Assembly: GCF_000092865.1 (NCBI RefSeq)
Contig: NC_014151.1
Location: forward strand, 3,286,001-3,350,000
DNA: 64,000 bases
Direction: 5' to 3'
Source of the DNA: Cellulomonas flavigena DSM 20109
GTDB taxonomy: Bacteria > Actinomycetota > Actinomycetes > Actinomycetales > Cellulomonadaceae
Shown: positions 20,001-29,591 of the stretch, piece after piece
How positions within the stretch are numbered: the stretch's first letter is position 1
Layout: each line of letters starts with the position of its first letter
Made by a program: the position numbers and the translations under genes
Notes under the pieces: model-generated
What the model was told of the DNA's origin: nothing
Databases searched by the model: none
Seen by the model: only the letters and a program-made list of their open reading frames with translations

Positions 20001-21236
20001 ATGTCCGGCACCGCCATCCGTTCCGCCGAGGTCCTGGTGTCCAGCCCCGGCCGCAATTTTGTAACGTTACGCCTCGTCACGGAAGACGGCGTCGAAGGAC
20101 TCGGCGACGCGACCCTCAACGGACGTGAGCTCGCCGTCGCCAGCTACCTGACCGACCACGTCGTCCCCCTCCTGATCGGCAGGGACGCCCACACCATTGA
20201 GGACACCTGGCAGTTCCTCTACCGCTCGGCGTACTGGCGCCGCGGCCCGGTCACCATGGCCGCCATCGCGGCCGTCGACGTCGCGCTGTGGGACGTCAAG
20301 GCCAAGCTCGCCGGCATGCCGCTCTACCAGCTCCTCGGCGGCGCCTCACGCCACGGGATCATGGCGTACGGGCACGCCTCGGGCCGCGACGTGCCCGAGC
20401 TGCTCGACTCGATCCGCGAGCACCTCGACCAGGGCTTCCGCTCGATCCGCGTGCAGACCTCGGTGCCCGGCATCGACGCCGTCTACGGGGTGGCCACCAA
20501 CCCGTCGTCGTCCGGGCGCTACGACTACGAGCCCGCCCAGCGCGCGCCGCTGCCCGCCGAGGAGGACTGGGACACCCGCGCGTACCTGCGCCACATCCCC
20601 CGGGTCTTCGAGGCCGTGCGGAACGAGTTCGGCCCCGCGCTGCCGCTGCTGCACGACGGCCACCACCGCATGACCCCCATCCAGGCCGCGCGCCTGGGCA
20701 AGGACCTCGAGCCCTACGACCTGTTCTGGCTCGAGGACTGCACGCCGGCCGAGAACCAGGACGCGCTGCGCCTGGTCCGGCAGCACACCGTGACGCCGCT
20801 CGCGATCGGCGAGGTCTTCAACACCGTGTGGGACTACCAGACGCTCATCCGCGAGCAGCTCATCGACTACGTCCGTTCGGCCGTCACGCACACCGGTGGC
20901 ATCACGGCGCTGCGGCGCATCCTCGACTACGCCGCGCAGTACCAGATCAAGTCCGGGATCCACGGGCCCACCGACATCTCGCCGGTCGGCATGGCCGCCG
21001 CGCTGCACCTGGACCTCGCGATCCACAACTTCGGGATCCAGGAGTACATGAAGCACTCGCCGACGACGGACGAGGTGTTCCGCACGTCCTTCACGTTCAC
21101 CGACGGCTACCTGCACCCGGGCCACGAGCCGGGGCTCGGGGTCGCCTACGACGACGACGCGGCCGCGCGCCACCCGTACCAGGCGGCGTACCTGCCGTTC
21201 AACCGGCTCAAGGACGGCACGGTGCACGACTGGTGA
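20001..21236 (+). CDS. manD: D-mannonate dehydratase, enolase superfamily (ManD/RspA type)
   Basis: Dehydrates D-mannonate to 2-keto-3-deoxy-D-gluconate in hexuronate catabolism. The 411 residues match ManD closely: [47 protein letters not shown] (first metal Asp), [12 protein letters not shown] (Glu), AIGEVFN (Glu), HGPTDISPV (catalytic His) and FGIQEYMKH. Some ManD-like proteins have low activity or prefer gluconate; the adjacent GH67 gene and the uxaC, uxuB, kdgK and eda genes elsewhere in the window favour the mannonate role. The ATG follows GAGAGGAG. It overlaps the GH67 start by GTGA (21233-21236). No UxuA-type dehydratase is present in the window. Confidence 0.92.
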   Translation: MSGTAIRSAEVLVSSPGRNFVTLRLVTEDGVEGLGDATLNGRELAVASYLTDHVVPLLIGRDAHTIEDTWQFLYRSAYWRRGPVTMAAIAAVDVALWDVKAKLAGMPLYQLLGGASRHGIMAYGHASGRDVPELLDSIREHLDQGFRSIRVQTSVPGIDAVYGVATNPSSSGRYDYEPAQRAPLPAEEDWDTRAYLRHIPRVFEAVRNEFGPALPLLHDGHHRMTPIQAARLGKDLEPYDLFWLEDCTPAENQDALRLVRQHTVTPLAIGEVFNTVWDYQTLIREQLIDYVRSAVTHTGGITALRRILDYAAQYQIKSGIHGPTDISPVGMAAALHLDLAIHNFGIQEYMKHSPTTDEVFRTSFTFTDGYLHPGHEPGLGVAYDDDAAARHPYQAAYLPFNRLKDGTVHDW

Positions 21237-23266
21237 GCACCGCCGACACGATCCCGGTCCATCCCGCCTGGCTCCCCGACGCCGCGTTCGCGCCGCTCGG
21301 GTCCCGCCGCGTCCGCGTCGCGCTCGGTCCCGACGCCGCCGACCCCGTGGCCGCGACCGTCCTCGACGAGGTCCGGCGCGCCACAGCCGCGCACGGCGGC
21401 GCACTCGTCACGGACGACGGCCCGTCGGACGTCGTCCTGCGGTGGGAGCCCGACGCCCCCGCCGCCGGGTTCACCACCACCCGCACGGGCGGTGTCACGA
21501 GCGTCGTCGCGCGCGACGCGGTCGGGCTGCTGCACGGACTGCACGCGCTCGTCCGCGCGGGCGAGGCGGCGTTCGGCGCCGACCACCCCACGGTCGTCGA
21601 CACCCCGGTCGCACCCGTGCGCATGCTCGACCACTGGGACAACATCGACGTGCACCCCGTCATGGGGCAGGTCGAGCGCGGGTACGCCGGCGGGTCGATC
21701 TTCTACGCCGACGGGCGCGTGCGCGACGACCTGTCGCGCGTCGCGGCGTACGCGCGGCTGCTCGGGTCCATCGGCATCAACGCCGTCGCGATCAACAACG
21801 TCAACGTGCACCGCACCGAGGCGCGGCTGCTCACCGACGGCCTGTCGGACGTCGCGCGCGTCGCCGACCTCTTCCGGCCGCACGGCGTGCGCACGTACCT
21901 GTCGGTGTCGTTCGCGTCGCCCGTCGTCCTCGGCGGCCTGCCCACGTCCGATCCCGCCGACCCCGACGTGCAGGCCTGGTGGGCGGCGGCCGCGGACCGC
22001 GTCTACGCGACGATCCCCGACTTCGGCGGGTTCGTCGTCAAGGCGGACTCCGAGGGGCAGCCCGGTCCGTTCGCGTACGGGCGGGACCACGCGGACGGCG
22101 CCAACCTGCTGGCCCGTGCCGTCGCCCCGCACGGCGGGACGGTGTTCTGGCGGGCGTTCGTGTACAACCACGAGCAGGACTGGCGCGACCGTCGCACCGA
22201 CCGTGCCCGCGCCGCGTACGACCACTTCGCGCCGCTCGACGGGCGGTTCGACGACAACGTCGTGCTGCAGGTGAAGTACGGCCCGATGGACTTCCAGACG
22301 CGCGAACCCGTCTCCCCCGTGCTCGCCGCGATGCCGCGCACACGCCTGGCCGTCGAGCTGCAGGTCACGCAGGAGTACACGGGGCAGCAGCAGCACGTGT
22401 GCTACTTGGGGCCGCTGTGGTCGCAGGTGCTGACGTTCCCGCTCGCGGACGGCGCGACGCGGGACGTCGCGTCGATCGTCGCGGGGGTGCCCGGGCCCGG
22501 TGCCGACGCCCCGCCGTCCGGCTCGACGCCGACCGGCGGGATCACCGCCGTGTCCAACGTCGGGGACGACGAGTTCTGGACCGGCCACCCGCTCGCGCAG
22601 GCCAACCTCTACGCGTACGGGCGGCTCGCGTGGGACCCGCAGGCGGACCCGGTCGCGCTGCTCGACGAGTGGATCGGGCTGACGTTCCCGGGCGCGGACC
22701 GGCGCGTGCGCGACACCCTGCACACGCTGATGGACGGCTCGTGGCTCACGTACGAGGCGTACACCGCGCCCCTCGGGGTGGGCTTCATGGTCGACCCGGG
22801 CCGCCAGCACTACGGGCCGAACGTGGACGGGTACGAGTACTCGAAGTGGGGCACGTACCACTTCGCCGACCGCGACGGCGTGGGCGTCGACCGGACCGTG
22901 GCGACGGGCACGGGCTACACCGGCCAGTACCCGTCACCGTGGCGCGAGACGTACGAGGACCTCGCGACCTGCCCCGACGAGCTGCTGCTGTTCTTCCACC
23001 ACGTGCCGTACGGGCACGTGCTCCACAGCGGGCGCACGGTGATCCAGCACGTCTACGACTCGCGCGCCGACGCCGTCGACGTCGTCACGGCGTGGGTCGA
23101 CGCGTGGTCCGCGCTGCGCGGGCTCGTCGACGACCGCCTGCACGCGCGCGTCGCCGAGCGCCTCGCCGAGCAGGTGCGGTCCGCCACCGAGTGGCGCGAC
23201 CAGGTCCGCACGTACTTCTTCCGCAAGTCCGGCGTCCCCGACACCACCGGCCGCCCGATCCACTGA
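21233..23266 (+). CDS. aguA: GH67 alpha-glucuronidase
   Basis: Removes 4-O-methyl-glucuronic acid from the non-reducing end of xylo-oligosaccharides. The 677-residue protein has the GH67 landmarks: [30 protein letters not shown] with the general-acid Glu 274, KYGPMDFQ with Asp 353 and QVTQEYTG with Glu 381 as the base pair of the inverting mechanism. No signal peptide is visible, so it is probably cytosolic and acts on imported oligosaccharides, as is usual for this family. It is coupled to manD. A direct product of its action, glucuronate, feeds the uxaC pathway encoded at 52.5-58.4 kb. Confidence 0.95.
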   Translation: MSTADTIPVHPAWLPDAAFAPLGSRRVRVALGPDAADPVAATVLDEVRRATAAHGGALVTDDGPSDVVLRWEPDAPAAGFTTTRTGGVTSVVARDAVGLLHGLHALVRAGEAAFGADHPTVVDTPVAPVRMLDHWDNIDVHPVMGQVERGYAGGSIFYADGRVRDDLSRVAAYARLLGSIGINAVAINNVNVHRTEARLLTDGLSDVARVADLFRPHGVRTYLSVSFASPVVLGGLPTSDPADPDVQAWWAAAADRVYATIPDFGGFVVKADSEGQPGPFAYGRDHADGANLLARAVAPHGGTVFWRAFVYNHEQDWRDRRTDRARAAYDHFAPLDGRFDDNVVLQVKYGPMDFQTREPVSPVLAAMPRTRLAVELQVTQEYTGQQQHVCYLGPLWSQVLTFPLADGATRDVASIVAGVPGPGADAPPSGSTPTGGITAVSNVGDDEFWTGHPLAQANLYAYGRLAWDPQADPVALLDEWIGLTFPGADRRVRDTLHTLMDGSWLTYEAYTAPLGVGFMVDPGRQHYGPNVDGYEYSKWGTYHFADRDGVGVDRTVATGTGYTGQYPSPWRETYEDLATCPDELLLFFHHVPYGHVLHSGRTVIQHVYDSRADAVDVVTAWVDAWSALRGLVDDRLHARVAERLAEQVRSATEWRDQVRTYFFRKSGVPDTTGRPIH

Positions 23267-23273
23267 CCCCTCC

Positions 23274-23335
23274 CGCCGACCGGAACCTCACTCACCGTTC
23301 AGGGCACCTGCCGGTGACCCAGGTTCCGGTCGGCG
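23274..23335. repeat. Palindromic repeat copy R7 (best-conserved ends)
   Basis: Left arm CGCCGACCGGAACCTCACTC and right arm with AGGTTCCGGTCGGCG are near-perfect inverse complements. It starts 8 bases after the GH67 stop. Together with the array at 23359-23606 it fills the 337-base gap between two convergent genes; there is no coding sequence in that gap. Confidence 0.85.
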
Positions 23336-23358
23336 TGACGACGGCCACCCCCCCACCC

Positions 23359-23606
23359 GCCCAGCGGAACCTGGGTCACCGTTGACGGCACCATTCGGGG
23401 AGTCAGGTTCCGCACGGCGGAAGGGACGGGGGTCACCCCACCCGCCCAGCGGAACCTGGGTCACCGTTAACGGCACCATTCGGGGAGTCAGGTTCCGCTC
23501 GGCGGAAGGGACGGGGGGTCACCCCACCCGCCCAGCGGAACCTGGGTCACCGTTAACGGCACCATTCGGGGAGTCAGGTTCCGCTCGGCGGAAGGGACGG
23601 GGGTCA
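23359..23606. repeat. Three tandem 85-86-base repeat units, each with a palindrome (R8-R10)
   Basis: Three nearly identical units start with CCAGCGGAACCTG at 23361, 23446 and 23532. Each holds GCGGAACCTG and CAGGTTCCGC as inverted arms around a centre with TCACCGTTAACGGCACCATT, then an A/G-rich spacer (GGAAGGGACGGGGGTCA). Unit 1 differs by GTTGAC for GTTAAC and CGCACGG for CGCTCGG. The near identity suggests recent tandem expansion. The end of the last unit touches the aldo/keto reductase stop at 23604. Confidence 0.9.
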
Positions 23607-24644
23607 GCGGCCGGTGCCGTCGACCGCGTGCTCGTCGATCGCGGCCAGCTCGTCGTCCGTCAGCGGGGGCGCCGACAGGGCCGCGACGTTGTCCTCGAGC
23701 TGCGCCACCGAGCTCGCGCCGACGAGTGCGGACGTGATGCGCTCGTCGCGCAGGACCCACGACAGCGCGAGCTGCGCGAGGGTCTGGCCGCGGCCCGCCG
23801 CGATCTCGTGCAGGGCCCGCGCCCGGGTCAGGTACGTCGCGGAGAGCGCCTGCTCGGACAGGAACGGGCTGGCACCCGCCGCACGCGAGCCCGCCGGCGC
23901 CGCGCCGCCCAGGTACTTGTCGGTGAGCAGGCCCTGCGCGAGGGGCGAGAACACGATCGCGCCCACGCCGAGGTCACCGAGGGTGTCGAGCAGCGACTCG
24001 CGCTGCCCCTCGGCGACCAGCTCGACGTGCCGGTTGAACATCGAGTAGCTCGGCTGGTGGACGAGGAGCCGCACGCCCATCTCGGCCAGCACGGCGTGCG
24101 CCTGGCGGGTCTGCGACGGCGAGTAGTTGGAGACCCCGACGTACAGCGCCTTGCCGCTGCTCACGGCGTGCGCGAGCGCGCCCATCGTCTCCTCGAGCGG
24201 CGTCGAGGGGTCCGGACGGTGGTGGTAGAAGACGTCGACGTACTCCAGGCCCAGGCGCTGCAGCGACGCGTCGAGCGACGACAGCAGGTACTTGCGCGAG
24301 CCGCCGTCCTGGTACGGGCCCGACCACATGTCGTAGCCGGCCTTGGTGGAGACGACGATCTCGTCGCGGTACGGGCGCAGGTCGGCGGCCAGGTGCCGGC
24401 CGAAGTTCTCCTCCGCCGCACCCGGCCGCGGCCCGTAGTTGTTCGCGAGGTCGAAGTGCGTGACGCCGAGGTCGAACGCACGCCGCAGCACCGCGCGCTG
24501 CGTGCCGAACGGGGTGTCGTCGCCGAAGTTGTGCCACAGCCCCAGCGACAGCGCCGGCAGGTCGAGGCCCGAGCGGCCCGTACGGCGGTAGGTCATGGTG
24601 GCGTACCGGTCGGCGGCGGCACGGTACGGGTCGAGCGCGGGCAT
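23604..24644 (-). CDS. Aldo/keto reductase (YghZ-like)
   Basis: A 346-residue NADPH-dependent aldo/keto reductase of the YghZ/L-glyceraldehyde-3-phosphate reductase group. It shows GVTHFDLANNYGP (catalytic Asp and Tyr), VSTKAGYDMW (Lys), FYHHRPDP (His), QPSYSMFNR and ITSALVGASS (cofactor 2'-phosphate region). Members detoxify small aldehydes such as methylglyoxal. The ATG at 24644 is supported by GAGGAG seven bases upstream. It converges on the GH67 gene; no co-transcribed neighbour is seen. Confidence 0.93.
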   Translation of the reverse strand: MPALDPYRAAADRYATMTYRRTGRSGLDLPALSLGLWHNFGDDTPFGTQRAVLRRAFDLGVTHFDLANNYGPRPGAAEENFGRHLAADLRPYRDEIVVSTKAGYDMWSGPYQDGGSRKYLLSSLDASLQRLGLEYVDVFYHHRPDPSTPLEETMGALAHAVSSGKALYVGVSNYSPSQTRQAHAVLAEMGVRLLVHQPSYSMFNRHVELVAEGQRESLLDTLGDLGVGAIVFSPLAQGLLTDKYLGGAAPAGSRAAGASPFLSEQALSATYLTRARALHEIAAGRGQTLAQLALSWVLRDERITSALVGASSVAQLEDNVAALSAPPLTDDELAAIDEHAVDGTGR

Positions 24645-24727
24645 GAGGGCTCCTCGGTGGGCTGGTGCGACCACGCCAGGCTAGTTCGCGCCCGCACCGC
24701 CGACCCGCGCGCGGCGCCGCCGCACCC

Positions 24728-26671
24728 TCAGCGGGTCAACGAGCGCAGGACCTCGTCGGCGCGCTCGTCGCGGCCGGCGCCGCGCAGCACGTCGACCAGG
24801 GCGGAGACGACCTCGCCGCGGTGGTCGTGCTGCCGCACCATGGCGAAGCCCTCGACCGCGGACTCGAGGTTCCACACCGCCTCGTCGACCGCGCCGAGCC
24901 CCGCGTGCAGGCGCCCGGCGAGCCAGAACGCGTGCGCGGCGTCCGCGACGGCGTCGACACCCGCGTAGCCCTCGGCGGCCCGCGCCGCGCGCCGGGCGGC
25001 ATCCGGCAGGTGGTCGCCGCCGAGCGACGCGAGCACCCGGGCCGCGGTGTCGTGCAGGTCCGCGCGGGCGCGTCGACGCGCGTACGACAGCCGCTCGTCG
25101 AGCTCCGCACCGGCGGCCTGCGCGACGGGGTCGACCGGAGCGTCGGCGTCGGCGGGCACGTCGGCGAGCTCGCCCAGCAGACCGTCGACGACGTCGACGA
25201 CCGCCGCGCCCGTGCCCGTCACGACCGCCGCCGGAGCCCACGCCACGACCACGGGCACGACGTCGGGCACGGGCGTCCCGCCGGCACGCATCCGCGCGAC
25301 CGCGCCGGGGTACGTGGCGGCCGCACCGTCGTCGTCGCTCGCCTCCTGCGCGCAGCGCGCGGCCTCGGCGAGCGCGAGGCCCGCGTCCGCGAGCCGGCCC
25401 GCCGCCTCCGCCTCGCGCGCAGCCTCGAGCCACGCCGCGGCCGCGGCGACGACGTCGCCGGCCTCGGTCAGCCGCTCGGCGCGCGCGAACGCGCTCTCGC
25501 CCGCGGCGACGTCGTCCGCCACGGCAGACGCGACGGTCCCGCCCGCCGGGGGTGCGTCGGGCCCCGTGGCGGGGATGACGTCGAGGTCGAGCCGCGCCAC
25601 CGTGGGCCGCGTCGCGCGCGCGTCGGCAAGGCTGCGCGCGTACCGATCGGTGCCGTTGCGCGCGTCGAACGCGCGCGCGAGCGCGGCAGCCCGGGAGTCC
25701 GCCCAGTCCCGCAGGCCCGTGACGTCCCGGACGGGCACGCCGTCGAGCTCGACGGGCAGCGTGGCGTGGTCCGGCAGCAGCGCCGAGGTGCCGGCGACCA
25801 CGTCGGCGAGGAACCAGAACGTGTCGTCGGGGGTGTCGGCCCGCTGCAGCAGGCGCGCGTCCGAGGCCAGGGCCCGCAGCGCCCGCCGCGGCTGGCCGCC
25901 GCGGGCCAGCAGCACGAACCGCGCGCCGCGCGCGCCGGCCATGTCGGACTCGGAGTCCGCGAGCGCGGCGACCGCCCGACGGTGGGTCGCGGCGGCCTCC
26001 TGCGCGCGCCCGGCCTCGAGGTGCAGGGTGGCGAGGCGCGCGAGCATGTCGGCCGGCTCGGTGGCGCACGTGCCGCCCTCGGCGAGGGTCTGCTCGATCA
26101 GCCGCGCTGCGTCCTCGACGTCGCCGCGCTCGACGAGGTACGTGGCGCGGTCGCCCGGGTCGCACACCTCGCACTGCGAGAAGTCGTCACGCGGCGTGCG
26201 GACCCACTGCTCGTAGAGCTCGTCGACGTCCGGGGCGCCGCGCTTGCGGGCCCAGCAGAACTTCTCGTACGCGACCGCGTCGTGGCCCAGCCCGGCGACC
26301 GCGTAGCGGCGCTCCATGTCGGCGAGGGTCGCCTCGATCTGCGCGGCCGGCACGTCGGGGAAGTCCGACAGGTGCCCGACCATCCACTTGAACGACCAGA
26401 AGAGCTGGTGCACGTCGGTCTCGTCGAGGTGCTCCGGGTGCTCGTCGTACCACCGGACCGCCTGCGTGAACGGCAGGTACGCGCGGTCCACCTCCCCCGC
26501 CCACACGTACGACTCGACGAGCACGAGCAGCGCGTACGCGCGCGCCTGGTCCGGCCCCTCGGCCTCCACGAGCCGCGCCTGCTGCTCGGCCGCCTGCGTG
26601 CGCGCCGCGCCGTACGGCAGGCCCCGCACGCGGGAGATCTCACGGTTCGCCTCGGCCAGCGAGCGGGTCAT
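24728..26671 (-). CDS. Large helical-repeat (TPR-like) protein paired with HSP90
   Basis: A 647-residue, Ala-rich, soluble protein predicted to be almost all helix, with repeated pairs of the TPR kind (for example ARLATLHLEAGRAQEAAATH, VDAVADAAHAFWLAGRLHAG and VWNLESAVEGFAMVRQHDHR). A central segment CEVCDPGDRATYLVERGD carries two close Cys. It has no signal peptide. The start overlaps the stop of the HSP90 gene by ATGA (26668-26671), so synthesis is coupled. In eukaryotes TPR proteins are HSP90 co-chaperones; a similar job here is inference from gene order only. Function is otherwise unknown. Confidence 0.8.
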   Translation of the reverse strand: MTRSLAEANREISRVRGLPYGAARTQAAEQQARLVEAEGPDQARAYALLVLVESYVWAGEVDRAYLPFTQAVRWYDEHPEHLDETDVHQLFWSFKWMVGHLSDFPDVPAAQIEATLADMERRYAVAGLGHDAVAYEKFCWARKRGAPDVDELYEQWVRTPRDDFSQCEVCDPGDRATYLVERGDVEDAARLIEQTLAEGGTCATEPADMLARLATLHLEAGRAQEAAATHRRAVAALADSESDMAGARGARFVLLARGGQPRRALRALASDARLLQRADTPDDTFWFLADVVAGTSALLPDHATLPVELDGVPVRDVTGLRDWADSRAAALARAFDARNGTDRYARSLADARATRPTVARLDLDVIPATGPDAPPAGGTVASAVADDVAAGESAFARAERLTEAGDVVAAAAAWLEAAREAEAAGRLADAGLALAEAARCAQEASDDDGAAATYPGAVARMRAGGTPVPDVVPVVVAWAPAAVVTGTGAAVVDVVDGLLGELADVPADADAPVDPVAQAAGAELDERLSYARRRARADLHDTAARVLASLGGDHLPDAARRAARAAEGYAGVDAVADAAHAFWLAGRLHAGLGAVDEAVWNLESAVEGFAMVRQHDHRGEVVSALVDVLRGAGRDERADEVLRSLTR

Positions 26672-28536
26672 GCGTCCTCCTGGGTCTCGTCGGGCACGCG
26701 CGACGCGGGTGGGAGCCCCGCCTCGAGCAGCACGCCCATCGCGTCGTTCATCAGCTCGGCCTCGCGGACGCGCAGCGGCTCGCCGGCCAGCAGCACGGCG
26801 GTGACGTACAGCGACCGCACGCCGGCGGCGAGCACGGGGGCGTCGGGTGCGGCGGCGAGCAGGCGCCGCACGGTGGGGTTGTCGTCGTTGAGCACGAGCC
26901 GCCGGGCGGGCTCGGTGTCGGCGCCGGCGAACCCGGCGAGCACCCCACCCCACAGGTCGTCGGCCTCGGAGACCGCACGGCGCACGTCGCTCTCGTGCCG
27001 CCCGTCGCGGTCCTCGAGCAGCACGGCCGGGACCTGCTCCGGCGCGAAGCGGCGCACGACGAGGTCGCAGTCCAGGGGCCGGACGACCTCCCGGGCGGCC
27101 TGCACCTGGTCGAGGACCTCGAGCTCGCGGTGCGGCTCGACGGGCTCGAGCACCTGGGCCACGTCGCGCGCCTGCAGCTCGCGGACACGCCAGCCGGGGC
27201 GGCGGGCGAGGCGCGCCAGCAGCTCGGCGTCGTAGACGTACCCCGCGTTGACGATCGTCATGCCCTGCGCGCGGGCGACGGGCGCGACACGGCGGAAGTC
27301 CTCGACGCGCGTCGTGTGCAGGACCTCGCCGTGGTCGTCGCGCACCTGCGCGAGGGTTTGCGTCCCGTCGGTGGTCTCGAAGGGCAGGACCTGCGCGGTG
27401 AGGTCGAGGACCTCGTCGTCGACGACGGCCAGCGACCGCAGCGCCAGGTGGTGGGTCGTGACCACGTCGCGACTGAGCTCGGACGGGGACGTGAGGGTCG
27501 CGACGGTCCACGTGCGCACCTGCGCCGCGAGAGCCTCCTGCGCCGCGAGCAGGGCGTCGTCCGTGTAGAGCTGCTCGCGCGAGGCCGTCGGGCGCAGCAC
27601 GCTCGTGTCGACGACGCACCGCACGAAGAACGCCCAGTCGGGCAGCAGGTCCTCGACCTGCGTGCCGAGCAGCATGCGCTTGAGGTACACACGGTGCCGC
27701 GAGCCCGCGCCCGGCGGCACGGCGGTGGGCAGGACGTACGCGACGCCGGACAGGCCGGCGAGCGGCACGTCGAGGTCGATGTGCGCGAGCGGCGTGAACC
27801 CGAGGGTCCGCTCGCAGTAGGCCGCGAGCGCGGCCCTGCGCTCCTCGTCGTCCGCGTACGTCGCGCGCCACGGCAGGACGGGCTCGCTGACGCGCCGCCA
27901 GGCCGTGCCCTCGTCGCCGGGCAGCGGGACCTCGACGGCGACGTCGACGGGCAGCAGCGAGCCGAACTCCTGCGCGAGCGCGACGACGGTCTCGGCCGTG
28001 AGCCAGTGATCCATGTCGGGCCGCGCACGCAGGCGCACGGTGCTGCCCACGTCGACGCTGCCGACGGGCAGGACGGTCAGGTCGTAGCGGCCGTCGGCGT
28101 ACCCGACCCACCGCACCGGAGGCGCCTGCGGGTCCACCGCGGAGCGCGAGACCAGCTCGATCTCGTCCGCGACCATGAACGCCGACAGCAGCCCGATGCC
28201 GAACTGCCCGAGGAACTCCTCACGCCCCAGGCCGAGGTCGAGGTCGCGCTTGGACGACCGGCCGACGGTCGCGAGCAGCTCCTCCGCCTGCGCGGGCGTC
28301 AGCCCGACGCCCGAGTCGGTGACCTCGAGGGTGCCGCCGGGGCCCGGGCGCAGCCGCACCGTGGCGGGCGCGTCCGGGTCGACGGCGCGGCGGGCCGTGA
28401 TCGCGTCGACACCGTTCTGCAGCAGCTCGCGCACGTACACGCGTGGTCCGGAGTACAGGTGCCGCGCCAGCAGGTCGACGACGCCGCGCAGGTCGACCTG
28501 GAAGGCGCGACCCGCCGCGGTGGGGTCGTCGTGCAC
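26668..28536 (-). CDS. HSP90-family molecular chaperone, divergent
   Basis: A 622-residue HSP90/HtpG relative, the full length of the family. The GHKL ATP site is present: RELLQNGVDA (Glu 37, Asn 41), VTDSGVGL (Asp 74) and lid motif GQFGIG (110-115). The middle domain keeps the catalytic-loop Arg in VDTSVLRPTASREQLY. The C-terminal dimerisation region is poorly conserved, and no MEEVD tail is present. The GTG at 28536 lies two bases after the YbjN stop. It diverges from standard HtpG in the N-terminal motifs (ELISNASDA and DNGIGM in HtpG). Being in an operon with a YbjN and a TPR-like gene points to a dedicated chaperone system rather than the housekeeping one. Confidence 0.9.
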   Translation of the reverse strand: MHDDPTAAGRAFQVDLRGVVDLLARHLYSGPRVYVRELLQNGVDAITARRAVDPDAPATVRLRPGPGGTLEVTDSGVGLTPAQAEELLATVGRSSKRDLDLGLGREEFLGQFGIGLLSAFMVADEIELVSRSAVDPQAPPVRWVGYADGRYDLTVLPVGSVDVGSTVRLRARPDMDHWLTAETVVALAQEFGSLLPVDVAVEVPLPGDEGTAWRRVSEPVLPWRATYADDEERRAALAAYCERTLGFTPLAHIDLDVPLAGLSGVAYVLPTAVPPGAGSRHRVYLKRMLLGTQVEDLLPDWAFFVRCVVDTSVLRPTASREQLYTDDALLAAQEALAAQVRTWTVATLTSPSELSRDVVTTHHLALRSLAVVDDEVLDLTAQVLPFETTDGTQTLAQVRDDHGEVLHTTRVEDFRRVAPVARAQGMTIVNAGYVYDAELLARLARRPGWRVRELQARDVAQVLEPVEPHRELEVLDQVQAAREVVRPLDCDLVVRRFAPEQVPAVLLEDRDGRHESDVRRAVSEADDLWGGVLAGFAGADTEPARRLVLNDDNPTVRRLLAAAPDAPVLAAGVRSLYVTAVLLAGEPLRVREAELMNDAMGVLLEAGLPPASRVPDETQEDA

Positions 28537-28538
28537 GT

Positions 28539-29036
28539 TCAGTCCTGCTCCTGCGCGGCCTTCGCGGCGGCCGCCTCGGCCGGGTACTGCTCGTCGAGGT
28601 GCTCGAAGAGCTGCAGCGCGGTGGAGATGCCGCACGCGAGCTGCAGGTCGACCTGCGCGTCGGCGACGCCGTGCTCGTAGTCGACCGTGTGCTCGGCGTA
28701 CACGCCGACGACCTCGTCCTCGAGGCGCACGTAGCCCTTGGGCCACAGGTGGGTCGCGTTCCACTCGTTGACGAGCTCCAGGAGCCGGCCGAGCTGGTCG
28801 GGCCCGACCTTGCGGTTCCAGCGCCCGCGCGTCTGCAGGAACTCGCCGTTGCCCCCCAGCAGGAAGAAGTAGAAGAGGTGCCCGTCCCAGTAGCCGCCGA
28901 CGTCACCGTCGTCGTCGATGCCGTACTGCATGTCGCGGGCGTCGAGCGCGCCGGTGATGCGGTCGCGGCTCAGCGGTCCCAGCGCCGGCGGCGCCGGCTG
29001 CAGCGGGACGGACGTGTCCTTGGTGAAGAAGCCCAT
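28539..29036 (-). CDS. YbjN domain-containing protein
   Basis: A 165-residue soluble, acidic protein with the YbjN fold, which resembles type III secretion chaperones. Landmarks are ITGALDARDMQYGIDDDGDVGGYWDG (seen across 37-62), FYFFLLGG, GRWNRKVGPDQLGRLLELVNEWN and ISTALQLFEHLDEQYP. The ATG at 29036 has GGGGAG just upstream. It is the first gene of the operon with HSP90 and the TPR-like protein. Family function is unknown in bacteria generally; here a substrate-binding or adaptor role in the chaperone operon is inference. Confidence 0.85.
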   Translation of the reverse strand: MGFFTKDTSVPLQPAPPALGPLSRDRITGALDARDMQYGIDDDGDVGGYWDGHLFYFFLLGGNGEFLQTRGRWNRKVGPDQLGRLLELVNEWNATHLWPKGYVRLEDEVVGVYAEHTVDYEHGVADAQVDLQLACGISTALQLFEHLDEQYPAEAAAAKAAQEQD

Positions 29037-29303
29037 GATCTCCCCGTCGGGTGCGGTGGCGGGCCGCGACTGCTCGACGCCCGGGTGGCGCTCGGACGGC
29101 CCGCCCGCTGAGCCTAGTCATGGTGCCCGACATGTCCGTTCCGCCGTGCGGGGGAACCTTCCGCGACGGGGTGGCCCGGGCGGTCCGGGCGGCCCGCGCC
29201 GGACGCTCACGGACCCTGTGGACGAACGCGGACGAACCGGTCACCGCGCCCGTACTCTCGTCGCTCGGCGGCGCGTGCCGCTCCCGACGCGGGGAGGTGA
29301 CGG

Positions 29304-29591
29304 ATGACGAGGCTCCAGGTCGACACCGAGCTGCTGGCGCGCGCCGGCGGCACGCTGCACGCGATCCAGGACGACCTGCGGACCGTCCGCGACGACGCGC
29401 CGCTGCGCACCCTCCTCGGCCACGACGGTCTCGCGGACACGCTCGACGCGTTCACCCACGGCTGGGACGACGCGCGCGCGTCGCTGGTGCGCCTCGTGGG
29501 CGACGTCGGCGAGGCGTGCCGCGAGGCCGCCGACACGCTGGACGACGTCGACGCCGACCTCGCCGCGAGCATCCGGGGAGCCTTCGGGTGA
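29304..29591 (+). CDS. WXG100-sized helical protein
   Basis: A 95-residue protein predicted to be two long helices, the size of WXG100/ESAT-6 proteins exported by type VII secretion. A Gly-Trp (HGWDDAR, residues 51-57) sits at the turn in place of the WxG, and the C-terminus has AASIRGAFG. The ATG has GGGAGGTGA five bases upstream. It overlaps the next gene by GTGA (29588-29591). No EccC, EccB or EccD gene is in the window, so export by type VII is inferred from size and gene order. It may be the partner helix bundle of the larger protein downstream. Confidence 0.72.
   Translation: MTRLQVDTELLARAGGTLHAIQDDLRTVRDDAPLRTLLGHDGLADTLDAFTHGWDDARASLVRLVGDVGEACREAADTLDDVDADLAASIRGAFG

Noticed and set aside
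23359..23606. CRISPR array
   Set aside because: Units are 85-86 bases with identical internal sequence and no unique spacers, and no cas genes are near.
24728..28111. A single 1127-residue leftward frame covering the TPR-like gene and part of the HSP90 region
   Set aside because: Only the part from 26671 has natural protein composition; upstream it is the shadow frame of the HSP90 gene (Arg/Ala/Pro-rich).
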